DNA from: Camillea tinctor
Taxonomy: Eukaryota > Ascomycota > Sordariomycetes > Xylariales > Xylariaceae
Assembly: GCA_022578605.1 (NCBI GenBank)
Contig: MU394134.1
Location: 62,001 to 126,000 of the forward strand
Reading direction: 5' to 3'
DNA length: 64,000 nt
Of the stretch, positions 55,430 through 64,000 are shown piece after piece. Every line of letters starts with the position of its first letter. The first letter of the stretch is position 1. The notes beneath the pieces are model-generated. The model was not told where the DNA came from. It worked only from the letters and a program-made list of their open reading frames with translations, and did not search any database. Both the position numbers and the translations under genes were made by a program.

Positions 55430-58217
55430 TTTGGTTGTTAGTGTAGTTGCTGGTGTTCGTTACTGAAGCTGTACTTGATGTGGTTATGAAAAGAGTTGCT
55501 GAAGGGGGATGATGACTTGGTAAGATGGTTTGAGAGATGTGGTGAACGTTCAAGGAGGATATAAACCGGATCTTTATATATGATTGCTTTTAGGTATGCT
55601 AATATTTGCGGCGTAGTCTACGAGGATGATGTTTCACCTGTTATACTGACCGGTGTAACATACACGGCCTCCTCGAATTCACCTCCTGTCATCGGATCTT
55701 TCTCAGTTGGTCCAGAGGCGGGAGTGTGTATGCGTAGCACATGTAATAGACATTTGAAACTACTAACATAGTGGCACAGCAGGCCAATGGGCTCGCATCA
55801 ACCTTGACGATCCAGAAAAAGACGATATCAGAATAAGACCCCATATTAGGTTTTCCTTCGGTCTTCCCTGCCGCCTGGGTGTACCGAGTCTATTCCAAGA
55901 GCTGTGCCGTCAGTTCGGTAGCTTGCTAAGATTCTTAAATTCCATAGCGGTCTGGCCTGGGTCATCAATAAGTCTGTCATGGGCCAGCTGACTAGAAAGG
56001 TGCGGTCAGCTAACATGCTGATGTTCAAACGGGACCTGGAATTTTGACTAAGCCACGCTCTTTATAACCAATTGAATTTCTTATGAGTCACTTTTAAGAT
56101 GAATAGAAACAAAAATTGCTAAGAAACTATCTTCAAAGTTCCCTATTAGGGAGTTTGGTCATCCCGTATTATTGCTCTGCCCTGAATTTACCATCTTGAC
56201 TTCTTATCTTATCTACAGCCCCAAATTGTCTTGAAATATCTTCGTTTTCTCTCTCTCTTAGTTGATTATATTCAAAGTTAATATTAACGTAACTATCTAG
56301 GTAAGTTACAGTCTATTTCACGTTCCTTGGAGAGTGCCGTATATATTTGCTCACATGATTCTCATACTAGTGACAGTACTTCTAATGTGTGAATACTTGA
56401 AAGTTTAGGAAACGCATCTTCAGAATGCCAAAGTAGTATGGGAAATTCTACACAATAAACTTAATCATTGTTTTCTCTCTACATTGAGAAATACCTAAGG
56501 ACAATTAATTCTTTAGAATTTGGTGATTGGGTACGACCCAAGCTGATGGCCCCGGATCTGACTAGTGTGTCGTTTCCAATTTTATCACTATGGTATTGAA
56601 ATAGCTTGGAGTATATAATAGCCCCTGGTAGATACCCACAACTAGAGTGGCGTTTCCTTTCCATAGGGATAGAATAGAAATAACCAGCTCCATAGAGCTT
56701 GAAATGGAAGAATAACGCTGCTGACGACATGCGGCTCTCGGGGTTGACTGCTGGTAGCTCCGTATGTGGATCGTGGGTTAAGTGGGGTCAGGAGTATCCT
56801 GAGATGGACGGAGAGCGTTCACTCTGATAGGTATGCTAATGAACATATCACATGCACGAGCTTTCCATACGGAAGCTTCCAACAGTCGACGGCTGTAAAA
56901 TGACGTCCGCCCTTTCAATCATAACCTTGTCGGTTCAGAATATATCTCCTCCTGCAGTTGACCGTTGACTAGAAGCTCACTCACGCCTTAATGTCTTGTG
57001 TGGGGTTACTTTGCCGTGAGAACACCGAAAATTCAGGTATCACACCGATTACTTAGGTTGAAAACGGTTGGTCGCGGTCCTGATTACCTGCAGATGAGTT
57101 CCCATCTCTCTGACTAATAATCGCAAACTTATACGCGAAACGCCGTTTTACAAGCAGCTGGAATATGCTACATACTCCGCTGAGCCCCGGAGCGGAGGAA
57201 CCGAGGCCCCTGCTGCTTGTCTACATCATAATCAATGGGCTCAGCCACAGAACTGCAAGACAAAGAGAGAGAGTAGAAGAAGCAAAAGAAGGGGTACAGC
57301 GGCTTCTCTAGCTCAACACCACCTGGAGACACCGGTTCGGTACAGTCTGACATCTTAACAGCCTATGTACTTCGGACCGAAAAAGCGGATAACAATCATA
57401 AGTGACTAGACACAACATTAGTCAAAATACACACGTACTTGTAAATACCTTGCATTAGCTCCCCCTTTTATCTCCGAGTTTACTTATATTCGGACGAAAA
57501 GACAGGCCATTTCAGCAAGCCATGTTTCTTAAACGACATCAGTGTACAACCTATAATCAGAAATAAAAATGTGCCCTTTCTATTGCATTTGTGTTTACTA
57601 AGTCGGTTTGGCTACCTGAAATCGAACGATGTTAAGTTGAAAGTTATCTCAACCCCTCCTCTCTCCTCTCCCTTCCCGAAAAATCTGCAACAAGCCAATA
57701 ATAATCCGATTTCCAGTTGGAGCACATCAACAGAGCGATGGTAATTTTCATTTGCCACTTCACAACAGCTTATAGAACAACAGGAAGCGTCCCCGATACA
57801 TTGCTAGCTACGCCATCGCGGCAACTTAGCTTAGCTTAGATCTCGGTGACTTCTCTTCATGGGTTTTCACATGTCGACAGAATGATGTATTATCAAGAAA
57901 TATTTTGATTTCAAAGCTTATCGTCTTGTGCACTCCTATTATAGTGCACACTACATAAAAAGCAAAAAGAGCTAACCGTGAGGTATCATTGAACCTCGAC
58001 GGAAGAGCGTTTCAATTTTCGGGTTATAAAGCTAGTTTAAATATAAATGGCATATCAATTGATTATCGTACATTCATAAACATAAACGTTAACCCTCCCC
58101 AAACACTAATTGTGATAATTGATAATAGTAAAGGCCGTAGAGTTTGTCCATAGAGCATGTGAGAGAAGGGGGAGAGGGTCTACTCCTAACCCATACGTCT
58201 CATTCTAAATACCTACT
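55430..58217. other. Gene-free 2.8-kb spacer between terpene synthase and P450
   Basis: The first 200 bp are the synthase promoter. The rest is AT-rich without a supported gene. Short frames at 55846-56028 and 56479-56730 (- strand) look random. A hairpin-forming GTGCAC..GTGCAC pair lies at 57928-57949. Confidence 0.5.
55570..55584 (-). promoter_or_regulatory. TATA-like element upstream of the terpene synthase
   Basis: On the synthase strand the sequence reads ATATATAAAGATCC about 150 bp before the start codon, a plausible TATA box. A second TATAT string lies near 55560. Assignment is by position and motif only. Confidence 0.35.
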
Positions 58218-60076
58218 CTACTGCTGGGGAGCGGCCTCTTTCAGGCGGCACATGAGCGGCTTTCGGTCCCATATGACATACACGTTCTGATCTGTCCACT
58301 CAGGGCCCTCGTCAGTCTCTATGTCGAAGTTGAACAGTATCTTAGAGATTAGCAGCCTCATCTCGTGCCAGGCCATGTTCATCCCCAGACAATTGCGTGG
58401 TCCAACGGAGAATGGCTGGTGCGACTCGCGGTTGTCATCCTTGTACTCCGGACTGCCGAGCCAGCGCTCGGGCACATACTGATCGGGATTCCTGATTGAT
58501 AGAAAAATGCGATTACACGTAGTTAGCCCATATTCGTATTTTCTTTTCCCTTTTTTACGGCCGAGGCTCTGTGCAGCACTGATTGGGGGCGTGCGCCGTG
58601 CAAGAGGTATAAGGACGAATTGGGCGTTGCGTAGCTATGGATGAACTTACTTGAAATTGGCCGGAGAGCGGTACGTTGCCGTCTGGTGTACACTTACACG
58701 CGTGCCCGCAGGAAGCCACTTGCCTAGTACGAAATTGCCCCCCTCAGGTATGATACGAGGCACGCTCGAGGGAACTGGCGGGTAGATCCGCAATCCTTCC
58801 CGAATACCTGAAAACATTAGCCGTAAGCATTAGCCAAAAAGCCGTTCAGCGCCGATCAGGGGTGAGGCCGTCAGGACTAGTAGCTTACATGCGTTAAGGT
58901 AGGGCAGGGCAGCCAGAGCCTCAAAAGTGATCTCTTCGTTGCTTTTGAACCTGCTGCGGATCTCGTCGGTCAGGATCTTAGTCTTGTCCGGGTTCTTGGT
59001 AAGGTAGTATGTCAAGCCAGTGAGTAGAGAGGCTATGATGACATACTTAGCAACGTCCTTTTGTCAAAGCTGGGGGAAATTAATCAACCTACACGTCGTC
59101 TCCGTACCAGCTGCCATGAACAGCTCGGCGTTAATATGCATATCTGCAAGGCTGAGCTGATTAGAGTCGATCACAAATTTCCAGAGGTCTTGCTTGTCGG
59201 AGCCCTCCTTAAGGCGTTTGTCGACGCGGCTCGTTGTGTGATGAAAGTGATCTAATCGCATCTTCGCAATCGACTTCGGTTCGACGAGGTTGTATATCTT
59301 TTCAATCAAGGGATAGTATTGGATGAATTGGAGTAAAGGGAGGCACTGTCGACCTTAGTTAAAATTGAATGCAATAAAGGCAGTTTTCAGATTCTTACCC
59401 TAAGCCACTGGAAGATTGTTGCGACCCACGACGGATCTTCACCCTCAAGCAAACCGAGCGATTGCCCAAAGGCCAGATCCGCCATAACATCGAATGTCGT
59501 GAAGTTATATAGTTGGGTCATATTGAGCGTTTTCTTTTGACGAGCCACGGCAACCATCTTATCCGAATAACCCTGAAAAAGAGACTCCTGGGCCTTCAGG
59601 GCCTTTTCGGAGAATGCTGGAGAGAACACACGTCGAACAGCAGCATGCCGTTCTCGGTCGTTTATTATTAGGATATGTTCAACGCCATTCGGCGATGGAT
59701 TATTATATTTGGGGTCCTTTTTGTTTTCCTTGGAGCCCTTTGATGCACCGTAGATGTCCTTCCAGGCGCGTCCGTCGCTATAGCTCAAGTCATCCGGCCC
59801 AAACCTGACAATAGTACCGTATGTCCTGTGGAGTTTGGTCATCCATCGGACCTGATTACCATTTAGACATGCGATCCAATACGGCATTCGAGTGATAGCG
59901 CAAAGCTTCGGACCTGGATAAGTGTGAAGTGGATGAAAGTAAAGGGAGTACAAGGCAGAGGAGGCAAAGTACACGAGGACTATGGCCACTGCGGCAGTCA
60001 AAGCCGTGACTCCGGGTGTTGCCATATCTTTGGCAAGCCAAAGAGGCATTTGGGCCATACCCACGACCGTGAACAT
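58218..60076 (-). CDS. Cytochrome P450 monooxygenase (CYP65/isotrichodermin-hydroxylase-like)
   Basis: Five exons: 60076-59399, 59345-59093, 59032-58889, 58807-58651 and 58491-58218. Introns of 53, 60, 81 and 159 bp give a continuous 501-residue frame. An N-terminal membrane anchor (TALTAAVAIVLVYFAS) is followed by the Pro-rich hinge FHPLHTYPGPKL. The I-helix oxygen-activation motif is AGTETT (about 304-309), ExxR is E362-R365 (EGLR), the PERW motif is at 418-421, and the heme loop FSVGPRNCLG has heme ligand Cys445. All hallmark residues are present. The enzyme would be ER-bound and use NADPH-P450 reductase. Sequence style recalls CYP65-type fungal P450s of terpenoid and polyketide pathways. 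It lies 2.8 kb upstream of the terpene synthase on the same strand, so oxidation of that terpene is the natural hypothesis. Confidence 0.93.
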
Positions 60077-62567
60077 GATTCAGGTAATAAAAAAAAATTG
60101 AGGATGAGGTGGTTGAACACCAGTCCAAGATAAATTTCAGTCGGCCGTGGAAGCCATATAGATTATATATGTACTAGGTCGTCCATAGTTGTGACAGTGG
60201 GGAAACTATGCACTCAGTTTCCTCCCACGAAGTTATAACTACATTGAGACGCCACGTATCAAAGCAGACGGTACAAATTCAGACATAGATGGGCCTTTTT
60301 TTACGCTTGAGTTACGCGATAACCACTTCACGAAGGATTTGCTGGGATTCTTTTTTGCGGTCCCCACCGAAGAGGCGATTATCTCTGGGAATATTTCTCA
60401 GTTAGTAAAGTTCTCTGCTGCAAATATGGATCGTTATACGGCACTTAAAGAAACCTTGCGTTAACAAATAGAATATTTACTATTCGCTGCGCTGTAAGAA
60501 TGGCATGTCTAGTTCTCACGGTACTCGCTGCCAGCTCAACGGGATGGCGCACGGATCCTGCATATCAGGCCTAGACACAATCCATAGAATAGATTTATAT
60601 CTTCGGCATGTTTACTTCTTGAAAATCCCTCGTGTTAATATCTTGTCATGCCTCAATAAAGCAACATATTGGGTCAATAGTGCCGTCCAGGCGTGTTTCA
60701 TATAATGGTATACTCGGGGTGTTCGGGTACCATCCGACTCTTCTCCATAGCACGACATTTCTGGTACTATGCCTCCATACCTTAGTCAGCGAACCAGAAG
60801 GCGAGAAACTCCTAAGGGGATAAGGAGCCTAGGCCCAGACCCTGTAATATGATAACACATTCCAGGTATCTTATATTCGGTCACCCAAGAGTCGGAGGTA
60901 GCGGAAGAGAGAGAGGCACGCACGCATAGCGAGGGAGAGGGTTACATAACATTGTATGGTAGAAGGAGTTCGACTTCACCGAAGATCACATCATAAAATC
61001 ATGGGCAAGGAATGGTTATCGGGGGCTATCGTTCATCGGATGTAGTGAAATGAAATAGATGGGGAGAATATCACACCCGCACTAATAGAAGAAGGTGCTG
61101 ATCAATTGTGGAGAGGCTCCTCACAGTAGGGCTGGTGATCCCCACTGCATACAAGGGCAGCATGGGATGTGATCTTCAACCCAGGTCAGTGGGCTCATAA
61201 TGGGCGCTTAGAAAATACAGCTCTGCTCTTATCCGGGGCAAGGAGCTATTGAAAATGCAAATTATTGACTAAAGTGTACTCCGCATTGTGCTTGTCTTAG
61301 TCTGTGCGGACTGTCAGTTGAAGAACGTTCTGGGGTGAATATATGCTGGTGTTAGATCGATTGGGGGTCAGAGCTTGAGGATAATCATGAGTAAAGACCA
61401 GAGTATAGTGCAGATAATTAGTGCGGAATGCAAGTCTATATGATGTCAAGAGATCTATGGGCACCCTTGATAGCTGTTCTCCCTAGACTAATTTACCCAG
61501 ATATTCATGAATTTGAAGTGGTGCACCTTGGGTTAGATCTTTTTGAGGAAATTATATGTGTACCCACGTGAGAGCTTCATTGAGTCTCTGTGCGGCATTT
61601 GCTACCTATTGATATCATAATGCTTGGCTTATTCGCTGTATGTTTTCTATCCTTCATCTATATGAAATCTAAGACGCAGTGATGAGAATAAACTATAAAG
61701 CCCTGTTTCTAACCTTGATAGTAGAAAGACTTGATTTTGAGACCATCTAACTCTCGTTATCTGCCTTCAATGATGGCGTATTACCGAAACTCCTCTGTTT
61801 CCCAGTTCCAAAACTTGGTAGTGAAAAAAGTGGAACCAAAGCTTGTGTTTATTGGAAATATTTCCAACTTACTATCTTAATGATATGATGTGAAAATACT
61901 AGTGCTTAGAGACTTTGATCTGTTTTACTCAATTCTTTCTGACATAGTGAGAAATGACATAACGAAGAATGCTCCCCATATCATTTGACCAGATATTCCT
62001 GAATAAGTTATACGACTTATATCTCGAAGCGCAAAACTGGGTGTCAAGATTATCGAGAGTGGGAGTATGTTGAGAAAATCTCTTTAAATAGCATGTGGTA
62101 TTGTTAGAGTGTTCTCACTGCGTGGTTTTTCTTTCTTCCCCATTCTTCTTTCAAGAAAATGAGAAAGAAAGAAAGAAAAAAGAACTATTATACGATACCT
62201 ACCTTAACGAGGACGAAGGGAAAGCAGGAAGGGGGGGGGGGGGGGGGGGGTTGTAATCAGCACTAAGATAATATGAACGTCTTAAAATAGGATCGTAAGC
62301 TCAGCAGCAAAACATAGGGTAACTTCTGACGACACATTCAATTGCGCGTCTTTGCAAAAAATAAGCCGATAGTAAATATTTGAAAGCTATAATTGAATGA
62401 CTTAAAACCTCATTAATAACACCATGTGGTAACCATCCTCAACGCTCTGTTATTTAGAGAACCGAAAACCCAAGTACGTGACCTTCCTGTAACGTCAGAC
62501 TAATAGAAGCAGTAGGAGGGTTCGTCGCATACCTAAACTCGCCCGGACAAGGCCGACGCTCTCCCGT
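60077..62567. other. Spacer: P450 promoter and AT-rich DNA with poly(G)
   Basis: 2.5 kb with no supported gene. It contains a run of 20 G (62231-62250) preceded by a GAAA-rich patch (62155-62183). The first 200 bp are presumably the P450 promoter. Confidence 0.55.
62231..62250 (+). repeat. Poly(G) tract, 20 nt
   Basis: Uninterrupted run of 20 G in intergenic DNA, the second such tract in this window. Confidence 0.9.
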
Positions 62568-64000
62568 TCAAAGTGCTAAATCGGGGTTGAATTCAAGCGC
62601 AAGCCAAACATCCACATTCTTACCATCGTCACCGGCCTGCCATTTGTGCCGGGGGTACGACACTGTAACATTGAGAACTGGGTCAGTACTTTTTCATAGA
62701 GCCTGTTTACTTTTTCCATAGCGTGTCTCGGGAGTCGAAGCTCACACGCCTAGCTGAGCTAGGGTAAGTAAATTCTACTCCTCCCAAAACAGGCTCAAAG
62801 CGAGGAGGGGGGGAGGAGAGGGGTCGAGTAATCCCAATCCGCGACATGCCGCCGTTCCCGGTCCTAAGCGAGAGGCCGATGTGGAGCTCTTCGAACATGT
62901 CGTTGCTATGGTCATGGGCGCCAGCACTCACCCCCGGCCCTATAGTTCTTCCATGTTACTGCTAATATTGCCATTATCGAGTCTAGGAGCCACTTGTGTA
63001 GTTTGATAGATGAGGGGAGGAAAAAGGGAGAGATGGAGGGAAATGTGGAGGGGAGGGATATTGGTATGTAAGAGAATATATATAGATTTCCTAATATCCA
63101 GAATTGCATGTGGGCAATGTGAGCCTTGGACTCTGGAAATCGAAAATGAAAGCTAGTCAAGTTGTAAAATTCCATGCCTTTGAACTTATCGCCCCACCAA
63201 AGGTCCTCGACCTTGGTGAAACTCAGAGGGAACATATCCAGGCCCCGAATATCAAGGTCAAGCGTTGGTTGTTCCCACAGGCACATCCGCTGCTTCTGCC
63301 ACTCTTTCGGCGGCAAGTCCTCCCATCCTTCTTCCGCTAAGATTGGGGCAAAGCGGAGGACGATAGCGCCTTTTACTTGATCGGCTTCGATTATCGTGTT
63401 TTCACTGTATGTTGAAGTCGTGTAGGGGAAAGGGGGGCCGCCCATCGGCCGGCGCGTGCCAACGCCGTCCTTAATTGACCCGTACAGAACTTTGATACCT
63501 TGGCAATTTTGATGGATATCTTACTCTGCTTTAGGTGTGTCTTAATACTGATGGCGAAATTAGCCACCTCGATCAAAGGTGCCGATGCTGCCTTGTGTAC
63601 TTGGGCTGGGTCTGAGACATACACTATGGCTCCACCATCCCACAGTGAAGTCACAATGACCTTGCTCTGTGTGTCGGGTTTCGTGATGTCTATTCGATTC
63701 ATGTGGATGTCAACGGTAGGATTCGGCTCTTCGTAATATTGTTTGACGTTGTACGCGATTGAGGCTACGTCCAAGTTGTTCGCGCCGTTGAAGTTTCTAG
63801 GTAGTATTAGGGCAATAGGTTAGAAACCATGTCGCGATCAACCTCAAATCATACATACCCAACCTCAATACTAGCTGATGACTCCTCTGCAATTTTCCAT
63901 TTCGCGAATATCCCGGTTTGGAGGTCAATAGCTTTATAATAGACAATACCCTACCATCGATGTTAGAACATACACTACAGGATAGTTGACACTGCTGGCT
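62568..64000 (-). CDS. Aldos-2-ulose dehydratase/isomerase (AUDH)-like cupin protein, 3' part, possibly degenerate
   Basis: The gene enters from the right edge, 5' end outside. Supported exons are 63950-63859 (GIVYYKAIDLQTGIFAKW), 63796-63549 (LDVASIAYNVKQYYEEPNPT), a block starting at 63498 (IKVLYGSIKDGVGTRRPMGG through FHFRFPESKAHIAHMQFW, ending near 63090), a block near 62938-62800 (PGVSAGAHDHSNDMFEELHI) and a last exon 62662-62568 (SYPRHKWQAGDDGKNVDVWL). Their order and motifs resemble the double-cupin C-terminal region of AUDH, whose basidiomycete prototype converts glucosone and 1,5-anhydrofructose to pyrones. HDHSND would supply cupin metal ligands. The intron after MQFW lacks a GT donor, and the junction near 62790-62730 needs another unclear intron, so the gene may be decaying. 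Identity is from memory of the family. Confidence 0.55.

Noticed and set aside
54281..60076. Trichothecene biosynthesis cluster
   Set aside because: Only a Tri5-family cyclase and a P450 are present; the synthase is short and divergent, and no other recognisable trichothecene-cluster gene lies in the window.
63499..63548. A 26-nt intron (GTAAGATATC..) as the frame-restoring gap in the AUDH-like gene
   Set aside because: Too short for a fungal intron; a 50-nt intron using the upstream GTATTA donor also restores frame and is preferred.
1..64000. tRNA genes, rRNA, CRISPR arrays, intact transposons
   Set aside because: Scanned by eye for T-loop-like GGTTCGAATC strings, regular spacer arrays, transposase/reverse-transcriptase motifs and long terminal repeats; none was convincing. 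tRNAscan-SE and RepeatMasker would be decisive.

Overview
This window looks like nuclear DNA of a filamentous ascomycete, most likely a Sordariomycete. The genes carry short introns of about 50-120 bp with GTAAGT/GTATGT-type donors and CTAAC/CTGAC-type branch sites. The conserved proteins (Aha1, Fmc1, Mrx8, Swf1, Rap1, a CMT1-like GT69 enzyme, homogentisate dioxygenase) read as ascomycete versions. Placement below class is inference only. There are no operons, CRISPR arrays or bacterial signals. I recognised no tRNA or rRNA by eye.

Layout. 0-6 kb: the 3' end of a probable M4 metalloprotease, a Gly-Ser trinucleotide minisatellite, and a large disordered/coiled-coil protein of unknown function. 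6-9.8 kb is gene-poor. 9.8-40 kb is mainly a conserved core block: Hsp90 co-chaperone AHA1, a sulfotransferase-like membrane protein, a secreted PL3 pectate lyase, the divergent pair FMC1/MRX8 (two mitochondrial assembly factors sharing a 503-bp intergenic region), the divergent pair SWF1/RAP1 (palmitoyltransferase and telomere protein), a Gly/Pro/Gln-rich protein, an unknown protein, a GT69 mannosyltransferase and a histone-H1-tail-like basic protein. 40-44.6 kb is gene-poor. 44.6-64 kb has an accessory character: a short membrane protein, homogentisate 1,2-dioxygenase, an intronless GC-rich FAD monooxygenase, a Tri5-family terpene synthase, a cytochrome P450, and a damaged-looking gene resembling aldos-2-ulose dehydratase/isomerase that runs off the right edge.

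The most interesting unit is at 50.3-60.1 kb. A TRI5-like sesquiterpene synthase (D-rich motif DDSAQ, intact NSE triad) lies between an FAD monooxygenase and a P450, which is the minimum layout of a small terpenoid pathway: cyclise farnesyl diphosphate, then oxidise the product. Whether the flanking homogentisate dioxygenase and AUDH-like gene belong to it is inference. No transporter or transcription factor is visible, and no other trichothecene-cluster gene is evident.

Exon structures were worked out by hand from splice motifs and reading-frame continuity. Residue numbers refer to the spliced products. Most intergenic DNA is AT-rich and lacks convincing genes, but it carries many copies of the palindrome ACCTAGGT and related GGTAGGT strings.
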